From: Actinomycetota bacterium | Lineage (GTDB): Bacteria > Actinomycetota > Thermoleophilia > Gaiellales > Gaiellaceae | Length of the DNA: 38,921 nucleotides | Reading direction: 5' to 3' | Assembly: GCA_005884005.1 (NCBI GenBank) | Contig: VAWI01000059.1 | Location: 1-38,921, forward strand | In this document: in pieces, positions 30,273 through 38,598 of the stretch | How positions within the stretch are numbered: the stretch's first letter is position 1 | Layout of the letters: every line of letters starts with the position of its first letter | Program-made: the position numbers and the translations under genes | Notes under the pieces: model-generated | Databases searched by the model: none | What the model was told of the DNA's origin: nothing | What the model saw: only the letters and a program-made list of their open reading frames with translations

Positions 30273-31234
30273 CAGGTTGGCGGCTGCAGCGGGTAGAACC
30301 ACTGCTCTGGCCCGTCCACGTGCTCGCCCGGGCCCGTCTCCTTGTACTTGTGGATCTTTGCGGACGCGCCTGCGCCGTCGACGTGGCTGACGCTGTAGGT
30401 CCTGCCGACCGCCAGGCGGCCGTTGCGGATGTAGAACTCGTACCGGTCGAGAGCGCGAACGGGCGGGCCGGCCGTCCGGTTGCCCTCCTGGTCGTACTGG
30501 CCGCCGTGGCACGGGCAGCCGAAGCCGCCGGCCGGCAGCGTCGGAATCAGGGAAACGTCGCCGGTCTTGGTCGTCTCCTCGATCTTCTGCTTGTCGAACA
30601 TCGGCCCGTTCGGCTGCACGGGACACCCGAGGTGCGCGCACCGGTTCGAGAGGACGGTGAAGCTCGGCTTGGCGTCGATGAAGCCGTTGTTGCGGACGTA
30701 CGCCGTGCGACGCGAGATTTCCCCTTCGCCCGGATCTCGGAGGAAGGTCGTGATTACGAATTGGCCTTCCTTGAAGTTCGTTATCGGTCCCAGGTCGATC
30801 TCGTCGTGGTGCGGGTGCTGGAACACGGGCGCAATCGTGAAACCGAGGATCGGGACCGTGACGATGCCGGCGATCACGCTGCCAAGGCCGAGAGTCGCGC
30901 CCTCGAGGAAGACGCTGCGCGGAAAGCGCTCGCCCGGCGCGGGCTCGGGCATCGCCGCTTCCCCGCGGTCGGCCGGGATCGCGGGCGCGCCTCCGGTGGC
31001 GGACTCGGGGCCGCCCACCGCAGGCTCGATGCCGGCGTCCTCGTGCCGGTAACCGCCCGTGACGTCGCGCACCCAGAGAAAGCCGAAGACGACCGTCACG
31101 AGGGCACCGACCGCGGCCGCGGGCCAGCTGACGATCAGCCCGACGAGGATGCAGACGATCCCGATCGCGAAGCCGATCGGCCACAGGCTTGGAGGCGGAA
31201 GGTGCGGTTTGCCTTGGCCCTGCTGGGGCTCCAC
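30272..31234 (-). CDS. qcrA: Rieske iron-sulfur subunit of menaquinol-cytochrome c reductase (QcrA)
   Basis: 320 residues from GTG 31234 with a GGGAGG ribosome binding site. Two membrane segments lie at about 17-36 and 40-57, then a Pro/Ala/Glu-rich linker (about 64-102), then a third segment at about 112-137, and the outward Rieske domain. The [2Fe-2S] ligands are Cys199, His201 ('CAHLGC') and Cys240, His243 ('CPCHGG'); Cys204 and Cys242 form the structural disulfide. Three membrane segments match the actinobacterial QcrA form; the first two resemble actinobacterial cytochrome oxidase subunit IV. It heads the qcrABC operon. Confidence 0.95.
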   Translation of the reverse strand: MEPQQGQGKPHLPPPSLWPIGFAIGIVCILVGLIVSWPAAAVGALVTVVFGFLWVRDVTGGYRHEDAGIEPAVGGPESATGGAPAIPADRGEAAMPEPAPGERFPRSVFLEGATLGLGSVIAGIVTVPILGFTIAPVFQHPHHDEIDLGPITNFKEGQFVITTFLRDPGEGEISRRTAYVRNNGFIDAKPSFTVLSNRCAHLGCPVQPNGPMFDKQKIEETTKTGDVSLIPTLPAGGFGCPCHGGQYDQEGNRTAGPPVRALDRYEFYIRNGRLAVGRTYSVSHVDGAGASAKIHKYKETGPGEHVDGPEQWFYPLQPPT

Positions 31235-31269
31235 CTAGAGCGCCTCCCTTCTCCCGCTCACCTGGTCGG

Positions 31270-31299
31270 ATTCAATCGGCTCTACTCTCCGCGCGTCAA
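31270..31299 (-). promoter_or_regulatory. candidate promoter of qcrABC
   Basis: On the minus strand, TTGACG (31294-31299) and TTGAAT (31270-31275) are separated by 18 bp, about 35 bp before the qcrA start. The -35 is good and the -10 is 4 of 6 to consensus. Confidence 0.35.
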
Positions 31300-31311
31300 C
31301 GACGTAACTAA

Positions 31312-31376
31312 CGGCGCAAGATGCTTCGCATTTTCCGCCGGCTGGCTAGTCCCGTCGCTTTGCTCGGGAGAGAGTA
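31312..31376. repeat. two-hairpin repeat element, copy B (end of ubiD)
   Basis: Diverged copy of the element at 27865-27930, in the opposite orientation. The hairpin 31312-31340 has arms CGGCGCAAGATGC and GCATTTTCCGCCG around TTC. The second part (minus strand TCTCCCGAGCAAAGCGACGGGA) has TCCCG/CGGGA arms. It encodes the last codons of ubiD ('LSRAKRRD') and its stop. Confidence 0.65.
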
Positions 31377-32860
31377 AATGCTCGCTTCCGTGGGCGCGCA
31401 CCGTTCTGTTCTTCTCCATCGGCGGCGATCCCGTATTCCTCCCAACGGCGGTCGACGAGCTCGCGGATCTCGTCGCTCATCTCGATCTCCTCGGGCCACG
31501 GTCTCGTGCCCTCGTCGGGGCCCTTCGCCGTTGCGTCGATCCCGAGCTTGCCGCCGAAGAACTGGTGCGTGGGCGAGTGGTCGAGATGGTCGAGCGGGCC
31601 TTCGGTGATCAGGACGTCGCGGCCCGGGTCGACGTTCGCGCCGACGTAGAAGAACACCTCCTCGTAGTCGTGCACGTTCACGTGCTCGTCGACGACCACG
31701 ACTGCCTTCGTCAGGCTGAGCATCCCGAGCCCCCAGATCGCGTGCATGACCTTCTTGGCGTGGCCGGGGAAGGCCTTGCGGATCGAGACGATGCAGCAGT
31801 TGTGGAAGACGCCCGCGACCGGGAGGTCGTAGTCGACGATCTCCGGGACGGTCATCTTCACCGCCGGTAGGAAGATCCGCTCGGTCGCCTTGCCGAGCCA
31901 GGCGTCCTCCGCCGGTGGCTTGCCGACGACGATCGACGAATAGATCGCGTCCTCGCGCATCGTCACGGCGGTGACGTGGAAGACCGGAAACGGCTCTGCG
32001 GCGGTGTAAAAACCGGTGTGGTCGCCGAACGGGCCCTCCGCGGTCAGCTCGTCCTTGTCGATGTAGCCCTCGAGCACGATCTCGGCGTTGGCCGGCACAT
32101 CGAGGTCGACCGTCTTTCCCTTGACGAGCTGGACAGGCTCGCCACGCAAAAAGCCGGCGAGCATCAGCTCGTCTATGTGCTTCGGCAGGGGCGCGCTCGC
32201 CGCGTAGGTCGTGACCGGATCGAGCCCGAGCGCGGCGGCGACCTCGATCCGCCCGTCCGTCGCCAGGTAGTCGGCGCGGCCGTCCTTGTGGATCTGCCAG
32301 TGCATCGCGGTCGTATTCCCGTCGAGCACCTGCATCCGGTACATGCCGACGTTGCGCGTGCCGGTGCGCGGGTCCTTGGTGATCACGGCCGGCAGCGTGA
32401 TGAAGGCGGCCGCGTCGCCAGGCCAGCAGGTCTGCACGGGTAGCGCGCCGAGATCGACGTCGTCACCGGTGAAAACAACCTCCTGCGCAGGACCGTGCCG
32501 CACCGTCTGCGGCAGCGAATCCGCGATCGACTTCAGCTTTTTGAGCCCGCGCACCTTGTCGACGAGGCCCTGCGGCGGCTGCATCTCGAGCACGTCCTCG
32601 AGCTTCGCAGCGACGTCATCCAGCTGGTCGACGCCGAAGGCGAGGCGCATTCGCCGCTCGGTGCCGAACTGGTTGATCAGCAGCGGATAGCTCGACCCCT
32701 TCGGATTATCGAACAGCAGCGCCGGCCCGCCGGCCTTGACGGTGCGGTCGACGATCTCCGTCACCTCGAGGTGCGGATCGACCTCGGCTGAGACGCGGAC
32801 GAGCTCGCCCTCGCGCTCGAGCAGAGCGATCCAGGAGCGCAAGTCCGCCGGGGGCGCCAT
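31346..32860 (-). CDS. ubiD: UbiD family decarboxylase
   Basis: 504 residues, standard UbiD length. These enzymes decarboxylate aromatic or alpha,beta-unsaturated acids with prenylated FMN from UbiX. 'NVGMYRMQ' (170-177, Arg175) and 'ELTAEGPFGDHTGFY' (271-285, Glu271 and Glu275) carry the Arg-Glu-Glu residues expected at the active site. 'GKPPAEDAWLGKATERIFLP' and 'GIDATAKGPDEG' are further family blocks. In the futalosine route it would remove the carboxylate of the prenylated 6-naphthoate. ATG start 5 bp after the cyclase-NB-ARC gene; no clear ribosome binding site, so coupling is possible. The C-terminal tail is encoded by repeat element B. Confidence 0.94.
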   Translation of the reverse strand: MAPPADLRSWIALLEREGELVRVSAEVDPHLEVTEIVDRTVKAGGPALLFDNPKGSSYPLLINQFGTERRMRLAFGVDQLDDVAAKLEDVLEMQPPQGLVDKVRGLKKLKSIADSLPQTVRHGPAQEVVFTGDDVDLGALPVQTCWPGDAAAFITLPAVITKDPRTGTRNVGMYRMQVLDGNTTAMHWQIHKDGRADYLATDGRIEVAAALGLDPVTTYAASAPLPKHIDELMLAGFLRGEPVQLVKGKTVDLDVPANAEIVLEGYIDKDELTAEGPFGDHTGFYTAAEPFPVFHVTAVTMREDAIYSSIVVGKPPAEDAWLGKATERIFLPAVKMTVPEIVDYDLPVAGVFHNCCIVSIRKAFPGHAKKVMHAIWGLGMLSLTKAVVVVDEHVNVHDYEEVFFYVGANVDPGRDVLITEGPLDHLDHSPTHQFFGGKLGIDATAKGPDEGTRPWPEEIEMSDEIRELVDRRWEEYGIAADGEEQNGARPRKRAFTLSRAKRRD

Positions 32861-32865
32861 GGTGG

Positions 32866-35319
32866 TCAGTCTAGGGCGAGCGCCGCTTCGACCGCCTCCT
32901 CGCTCGAGAGTGCCGCTCCGGCTTCGAGCTCCGAAGCAAGCCGCTCCTCGCCGAGCTGCCGGCGCAGCGTTGCGACGGCTTCGTCGTGGGTCACTTGCTC
33001 AGTCGGCTGGCGGTCGACCCCGATCTCTGCGAGCGAAGCATCCGCGGCGCCGAGGATACGAGCCGCCTGGGAGGGCTCAGTCTCGGCCGTCGCCGCTGAA
33101 AGCCCGGTGAGATCGGCGATGACGACGTCCGGCGCGCCGATCTCGCGTCCCAGACGGAGGCTTTCACGAAAGAGACGTATTGCCGCTTCGTCATGACCTA
33201 GTCGGAGCGAAGCCTGTCCGAGGTCAGCAATCGACCGCGCCGCCATGTCGTCGTCGGCTCGAGAGCGAGCAATCTCCACGCTTTCCGCGAGAAGGCGCCG
33301 GGCTTCGTCATACCTGCCCTGATTCAGAGCGACGTCGGCGAGGTCGTGCGTAGCGACGCCCGAGAGCCAGCCGTCCCCGGCGGCTCGCGCGGCCACGAGG
33401 CACTCGCCGAACAGATCGTTCGCCCGCTCGTGCTCCCCGCTCAGCCCGGCTTGCCAGCCGAGCAGCATCAGTGCCCGCCCCATCCCCCAGAGAGATCCGC
33501 TTTCCTTCGCCGTCCGGAGTAGGTCCTCGGCTCGTTGTTGCGCTGCCTCACGCTGGAGGGCAACGCTGAGGAGCGCCGAGCAGAACAGCGCTCGCTCATG
33601 GACACTTTGTGAAAGACCTCCCCTGCCGAGCACGGCGTCTGCTCGCTCCTCGCCCTCGCTCCAACCGCCATCAATGAACCAGAACTGGGCGGTCGCACCG
33701 GTTAGTCGCCCCGCAGCCTCCGAGTCGTGTCGCAACGACCAGGACAGTGCCGCACGGAGATTCGAGATGTTGCTCTTGAACGCCGTAAGCGACGCCTGCT
33801 GTGCTGGGCGGTGCAATTCGCGGTCAGCCGCCTCTGCGAGATCGACGAAATAGCCTGCATGCCGCGCATATACCTGGTCGGACTCCGCCCGATGCCGGAG
33901 CCGATCGACGGCGAACGCACGAATCGTCTCCAGCATGAAGAATCGGTTGTCCTCGGTGCGGCGGAGCAGGCTCTGGTCAACAAGGCCTTCGAGCCGGTCG
34001 AGGTCGGCGTCGCAGACCGCACCAGCCGCCTCGAGGTCGAAGCTGCCAACGAAGACGGCCATCCTCGCGAACAACTGCTTCTCCGCCTCGTCCAGCAACT
34101 CGTAGCTCCACTCGATCGTCGCCAGCAGCGTTCGCTGCCGCGGCGGCAGGTCACGCGCACCGCTGGTCAGCAGGGTCAGGCTCTCGCCCAAGCGATCGAG
34201 GATCTGTTGCGCTGAGAGGAGTCGGACGCGCGCCGCAGCGAGCTCCAAGGCGAGCGGAAGGCCGTCGAGGCGCTGGCAAATCTCGAGAACGTGCCGGTCC
34301 GGCGCAAACCGCGGCTTCGCCCGGCGCGCGCGCTGGCTGAAGAGCTCGACGGCGTCCGACTCAGGAAGCGGCGGCACCTCGTATTCCTGCTCGCCGGAGA
34401 TCCGAAGCGGAGCGCGGCTCGTCACGAGGAGCTTGAGGTTTGGGCAGCCTCTGAGCAGGGCCGCAACGTCGTTCGCGCAGCCGAGGACCTGCTCCAGGTT
34501 GTCGAGCAGAAGGAGTAGCCACTTCTCGTCGACGAAATCGGCGAGCTCGTCCTTCGCACCAAGAGTGGCGGCGATTGTCGGGAGCACCAGTTCGGGCTCG
34601 TTGACCGCCGCAAGCGAGACCCAGAAGACGCCGTCCTTGAAGTGATCGACGAGCTCGGCAGCCGCCTGCAGAGCCAGCCGCGTCTTTCCTGAGCCGCCGG
34701 CGCCGGTGAGCGTGACCAGCCGAGCAGTTTCGAGCAGAGCCAGCGTGTCGGCCAGCTCCCGCGCTCGGCCGATGAGCGGTTCCGGTTGAATCGGCAGGTT
34801 CGTTGCGTTGAGAGAGCGCAACGGCGGGAACGCTTCAGCTCCGATTTGGAATAGCCGCTCGGCTTCTGCGAGGTCCTTCAGCCGATGCCGCCCGAGATCA
34901 GTGACGGCGCCGGCGTCGGCGACTACACGTGTCCGTTCGGAAAGCACGATCTGGCCGCCGTGTGCGACGCCTGCGATCCGCGATGCTCGGTGCACGTCGA
35001 TGCCCACATACCCCTCGTCCGTCACGAGCGGCTCGCCGGTGTGGAGGCCTATGCGGACGCAGATCGGGCCGCCGTCGAGCGCCCGCTGGCCTTCGGCGGC
35101 GGCCGCGACAGCGTCTTTCGCGCGCGCAAAAGCGACAAAGAAGGCGTCGCCCTGGGTGTCGACCTCGACGCCGCCGTGGCGGGCGAAGGCCTCCCGGAGG
35201 ACGCGCCGGTGCTCCGCCAGCGCGTCGGCGTAGGCGTCGCCGAGCTCGTGCAGCAGGCGTGTCGAGCCCTCGATGTCGGTGAAGAGGAAGGTGACGGTGC
35301 CGGTCGGGAGCTCGCTCAT
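32866..35319 (-). CDS. class III nucleotide cyclase-NB-ARC-TPR signalling protein (copy 1)
   Basis: 817 residues. The N-terminal class III adenylate/guanylate cyclase domain (about 1-165) keeps both metal-binding aspartates, Asp15 ('FTDIEGST') and Asp58 ('DTQGDAFF'). The usual transition-state Asn is His ('VGIDVHRASRI'), so activity is uncertain. The NB-ARC ATPase has P-loop GAGGSGKTR (about 207-215) and Walker B WLLLLLDNLEQV (near 285). TPR-like helices fill the rest. There is no DNA-binding domain at the end. The ATG overlaps the stop of the paralogue upstream as ATGA, and the stop is 5 bp before ubiD. The output could be cyclic nucleotide synthesis or protein interaction. Confidence 0.88.
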   Translation of the reverse strand: MSELPTGTVTFLFTDIEGSTRLLHELGDAYADALAEHRRVLREAFARHGGVEVDTQGDAFFVAFARAKDAVAAAAEGQRALDGGPICVRIGLHTGEPLVTDEGYVGIDVHRASRIAGVAHGGQIVLSERTRVVADAGAVTDLGRHRLKDLAEAERLFQIGAEAFPPLRSLNATNLPIQPEPLIGRARELADTLALLETARLVTLTGAGGSGKTRLALQAAAELVDHFKDGVFWVSLAAVNEPELVLPTIAATLGAKDELADFVDEKWLLLLLDNLEQVLGCANDVAALLRGCPNLKLLVTSRAPLRISGEQEYEVPPLPESDAVELFSQRARRAKPRFAPDRHVLEICQRLDGLPLALELAAARVRLLSAQQILDRLGESLTLLTSGARDLPPRQRTLLATIEWSYELLDEAEKQLFARMAVFVGSFDLEAAGAVCDADLDRLEGLVDQSLLRRTEDNRFFMLETIRAFAVDRLRHRAESDQVYARHAGYFVDLAEAADRELHRPAQQASLTAFKSNISNLRAALSWSLRHDSEAAGRLTGATAQFWFIDGGWSEGEERADAVLGRGGLSQSVHERALFCSALLSVALQREAAQQRAEDLLRTAKESGSLWGMGRALMLLGWQAGLSGEHERANDLFGECLVAARAAGDGWLSGVATHDLADVALNQGRYDEARRLLAESVEIARSRADDDMAARSIADLGQASLRLGHDEAAIRLFRESLRLGREIGAPDVVIADLTGLSAATAETEPSQAARILGAADASLAEIGVDRQPTEQVTHDEAVATLRRQLGEERLASELEAGAALSSEEAVEAALALD

Positions 35320-37850
35320 CTGTCAAGGGCCGCAAACGCCTCGGAGACGGCGTCTTCCATGGACAGCAACCTGCCCTCCGCCCGGAGAGCCTCGAATCGC
35401 TCCTCGGCCAGGCGGGAGCGAAGCTCACGCTCGACCTGGTCGGCCACGGCTCGGGCGTACGTCTCCAGGTTCAGGCGAAGGTCTTCACACAAGCGGTCTG
35501 CCTGACCGAGGAACTGTGCGGCCGGCTCGAGGAGCTCAGCGGCAACCGCGACGGCACTACAGCCCACGAAGGAGTAAGCGACGTTTTCCTTCCAACCCAG
35601 CTGGGCGGCAGCTGCCAGTGCTTCTCGAAAGCGGCTATGCGCACTGACGATCCCGTCGCCCAGTTCGGCGAACGCAAGATCGCACAGGTTGTTGGCTATC
35701 GCTCTCTCCAGACCAACCTTCTCAGAGATGCCCAGGGCCGACTCGAGCTCCTGGCGGGCGCGGGCGAAATCACGCTGATCCATCGCGAGCAACCCGAGAT
35801 TGTGGAGCGACGACTGCAGCCCGGAGTCATCCCCCAGCCGCTCGTGGATCGACTTGGCCTGTTCGAGGAGAGCGCGCGCCTCGTCGTAGCGTCCGTCTGC
35901 AGTCGCGACGCTGCCGAGCAGGTTCACTGACCTGGCGACGCCCGACTCGTCTTCGAGCGAAGTGTGCAGTTGCTTCTTCTTCTCGGCCAACTGCTGAGCT
36001 GTTTCGAGATCACCCTGCTTGAGGGCAATCATCGTGCCCCACAGCAGAGCCGGCCCGCGATCCTCCGCCAACCCGTCCGGATCGCGGTCGAGCGCCTCGC
36101 GGATGCGCTCAAGTCCCTCTGTCAGGTGACCCTGATGTTCCCAAAAATCTGCCAGCGACGACGCGAGGCGAAGCTCGAGGCGCGGATCGTCGAGCCCCCG
36201 TGAAACTTGAAGAGCTGCCCGAAAATTGTCGTGCTCAACCTCGAGGCGCTCGAGCCACTCAGGGGCTTGGCGGTCGGCCGTCGATTCCTTATGCCGCGCG
36301 AGCTCCAGAAGAACCTCGAGATGGCGCCGCCTGATGTGGTCGCGCTCCCCACTCTCCTCGAGGCGCTCCAAGGCAAACTCACGGATCGTTTCGAGCATGC
36401 GGAACCGTTCTTCACCCTGCCGAACGAGGCTCTTCTCGACGAGAGAAGCGATCGTGTCGAGATCCGCGTCGCAGACCTGCTCGGCCGCAACCAGCGTGAA
36501 GCCGCCCACGAAGACGGCGAGTCGTGAGAAAAGCCTCTGCTCGGTCTCGTCGAGCAGCTCGTAGCTCCACGCAATCGTGTCGCGAAGGGTGCGTTGGCGG
36601 TCGGGGACATCGCGAGCGCCTCCTGTCAGCACAGCCAGCCTTCGGTCGAGCCGCTCGAGGAGGGCTGTCGGGGAAAGCACCTTGGAGCGAGCCGCAGCGA
36701 GCTCGATCGCAAGTGGAAGACCGTCCAGACGGCTGCAGATCTGAGCGACGGTCGGCGCATCGCCGTTAAGGCGGAAGTCCGGCTTGATGGCCCGCGCTCG
36801 CTCGTTGAAGAGGGCAACGGCATCACGATCGACAAGCTCGGGGACCGGGTACTCCCGCTCGGCCGAGACCCGCAGAGGCGCCCGACTGGACAGGATCGCC
36901 TTCACAGACGGGGCACTGAGAACGAGATCGCTGATTTCCGGCGACGCCTCGAGCAAATGTTCGAGGTTGTCGAGCACGAGGAGCAGCTCGCGGTCATGCA
37001 GAAAGCGCTCGAGAGCGTCCTCCGGCGGGAGGCCGCCGGTCTCCTTCAGCCCGAGGGCCTGAGCGATCGTGGGGAGAACCAACAACGGGTCCGCAATCCC
37101 CGCCAGTCCAACGAAGAAGGCGCCGTCGGCGAAGTCGTCGAGCAGATCGGCTGCGGCCTGGAGCGCCAGCCTGCTCTTGCCCGCGCCGCCCGGACCGGTG
37201 AGCGTGAGCAGACGAACGTCGGGACTTCGGAGCAGGTCGACGACCTCCGCGAGCTCTTGCTCTCGACCGATCAGCGGCGTCGGCTGAGGCGGAAGGTTGG
37301 TCGGCCGGCTCTCGAGCGTTACCGGCGGTGGGAAGTCACGCTCGAGGCCGTCCCCCACGAGCTGGAAGATCCGTTGGGGCCTGCTGAGATCCTTCAGGCG
37401 GTGCTCGCCGAGATCGCGCAGAGCGAACTCCGAAGGGAGATCGTCTTCGACCAGCTCTCGCGCCGTCTGCGAGATGAGCACCTGGCCGCCGTGGGCTGCC
37501 GCGGCAATGCGAGCGCCCCTGTGGACGTCCATCCCGACATACCCCTCATCCGTTCTTAGCGGCTCGCCCGTATGAACGCCGATCCGCGCTCGAATCGGCC
37601 CTGAGAGGAGAGCCCGCTGCGCGCTGGCTGCAGCGCCGACCGCGTCCCTCGCACGGGCGAACGCAATGAAGAAGGCGTCGCCCTGGGTGTCGACCTCGAA
37701 GCCGCCATGGCGGGCGAAGGCCTCCCGAAGGACGCGCCGGTGGTCGGCGAGCGCGTCGGCGTAGGCGTCGCCGAGCTCGTGCAGCAGGCGTGTCGAGCCC
37801 TCGATGTCGGTGAAGAGGAAGGTGACGGTGCCGACCGGTGGCTCGCCCAT
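35316..37850 (-). CDS. class III nucleotide cyclase-NB-ARC-TPR signalling protein (copy 2)
   Basis: 844 residues, paralogous to the next gene and with the same architecture. Cyclase metal aspartates are Asp15 and Asp58; the transition-state position is again His ('VGMDVHRGARI'). The NB-ARC P-loop is GPGGAGKSR (about 219-227), Walker B is LLLVLDNLEHLLE, and 'ILSSRAPLRVSAEREYPVPEL' is the typical sensor region. TPR-like repeats with 'GRYDEARALLEQAKSIHERLGD' follow. Its first 180 bp are almost identical to those of copy 1, with an uninterrupted 84-bp match, while the rest is well diverged. No clear ribosome binding site. Confidence 0.88.
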   Translation of the reverse strand: MGEPPVGTVTFLFTDIEGSTRLLHELGDAYADALADHRRVLREAFARHGGFEVDTQGDAFFIAFARARDAVGAAASAQRALLSGPIRARIGVHTGEPLRTDEGYVGMDVHRGARIAAAAHGGQVLISQTARELVEDDLPSEFALRDLGEHRLKDLSRPQRIFQLVGDGLERDFPPPVTLESRPTNLPPQPTPLIGREQELAEVVDLLRSPDVRLLTLTGPGGAGKSRLALQAAADLLDDFADGAFFVGLAGIADPLLVLPTIAQALGLKETGGLPPEDALERFLHDRELLLVLDNLEHLLEASPEISDLVLSAPSVKAILSSRAPLRVSAEREYPVPELVDRDAVALFNERARAIKPDFRLNGDAPTVAQICSRLDGLPLAIELAAARSKVLSPTALLERLDRRLAVLTGGARDVPDRQRTLRDTIAWSYELLDETEQRLFSRLAVFVGGFTLVAAEQVCDADLDTIASLVEKSLVRQGEERFRMLETIREFALERLEESGERDHIRRRHLEVLLELARHKESTADRQAPEWLERLEVEHDNFRAALQVSRGLDDPRLELRLASSLADFWEHQGHLTEGLERIREALDRDPDGLAEDRGPALLWGTMIALKQGDLETAQQLAEKKKQLHTSLEDESGVARSVNLLGSVATADGRYDEARALLEQAKSIHERLGDDSGLQSSLHNLGLLAMDQRDFARARQELESALGISEKVGLERAIANNLCDLAFAELGDGIVSAHSRFREALAAAAQLGWKENVAYSFVGCSAVAVAAELLEPAAQFLGQADRLCEDLRLNLETYARAVADQVERELRSRLAEERFEALRAEGRLLSMEDAVSEAFAALDR

Positions 37851-37891
37851 CTGTTCAAGGATCGCGCGGCCCGGCGGTTATGCCAAGTTCA

Positions 37892-38053
37892 CTAGTGCGT
37901 GCGATCGCGCCGGTGGCGGAGCCAGCGCGAGGTCTCGCCGAGGGCGATCACGCCGATGAAAATCAGGCCGACGATCAGCATGGCGATGATCACCCTCTTG
38001 CCTTCCTCGGCCGCCGTCGCGGCCAGGGGTGCCGTAACCAGGGCGGACGCCAT
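37892..38053 (-). CDS. 53-residue single-pass membrane protein
   Basis: ATG 38053 to TAG 37892. Residues 1-20 are mildly polar (MASALVTAPLAATAAEEGKR), 21-39 form a clear membrane helix (VIIAMLIVGLIFIGVIALG), and the tail is basic (ETSRWLRHRRDRTH). The basic end would lie in the cytoplasm. The start is 11 bp after the stop of the preceding gene, so they are probably cotranscribed. Size and topology recall small accessory membrane subunits, but I do not recognise a family. Confidence 0.6.
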   Translation of the reverse strand: MASALVTAPLAATAAEEGKRVIIAMLIVGLIFIGVIALGETSRWLRHRRDRTH

Positions 38054-38064
38054 CGGGCGCGACC

Positions 38065-38598
38065 CTAACGAAGTCTCCGGTCGTGCGCGGCAAGCGCCAG
38101 CTCAAGACCGTCGCCCGCGTGCGCCTCGGCGAGCGCCGCGAGCGGTGACGCGTCGCCGCGCTCGCGCAAGGCGAGCCGCGCTTCGTCGAGCTCGCCGGCT
38201 CCGAGGAGGGCAGCGCTAGCGGCCCAGGCGACGGCGTCGCCCGGCGCGGAGTCGGCACGGAGCTGCGCGCAGAGGGAGATCAGCTCGGCCAGGTCGGCGA
38301 CGGCCTCGACGCTGCCGACCTCGGCGATCCGAACGAGCCCGTGGGCGTAGAGGTAGTCGCCAAGGAGAAGCGCAGTGTCGGCGTCGGCCGAGACAAAGAG
38401 ACGCGGGTGCCCGTAATGGACCAGGTAACCCTCGTAGATCGTCTCCAGCCCGAGCGCGCAGCGCTCCTCTCCGAGCGGCGAGAAGACGGGTTCGCTCTCG
38501 CGCTCGTTCTCGGGCCGCAGGGCTTCGTTCCAGAGCCGGCTCTCGCGACCGGCCTCCGAGGCGATCGTCGCCCAGACGTCAGTCGTCGAAGTCGGCAA
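38065..38598 (-). CDS. conserved-looking hypothetical protein downstream of hemL
   Basis: About 177 residues. The frame is open to 38718, but the first part overlaps hemL and reads as out-of-frame sequence. No ATG or GTG precedes the protein-like region; TTG 38598 is the best guess and gives a 20-bp overlap with hemL. The product is alpha-helical and acidic, with 'ETIYEGYLVHYGHPRLFVSADADTALLLGDYLYAHGLVRIAEVGSVEAVADLAELISL' in the middle. 'GDYLYAHGL..IAEVGSVEAV' resembles the 'GDYLFARAFAELAATGDKRAV' helix of the polyprenyl synthase at 26.2 kb, but no Asp-rich motif is present. Function unknown. Confidence 0.6.
   Translation of the reverse strand: MPTSTTDVWATIASEAGRESRLWNEALRPENERESEPVFSPLGEERCALGLETIYEGYLVHYGHPRLFVSADADTALLLGDYLYAHGLVRIAEVGSVEAVADLAELISLCAQLRADSAPGDAVAWAASAALLGAGELDEARLALRERGDASPLAALAEAHAGDGLELALAAHDRRLR

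Noticed and set aside
37838..38068. Plus-strand 76-codon frame
   Set aside because: It is antisense to the 53-residue membrane protein, which has a coherent membrane helix and suitable spacing to its neighbour.
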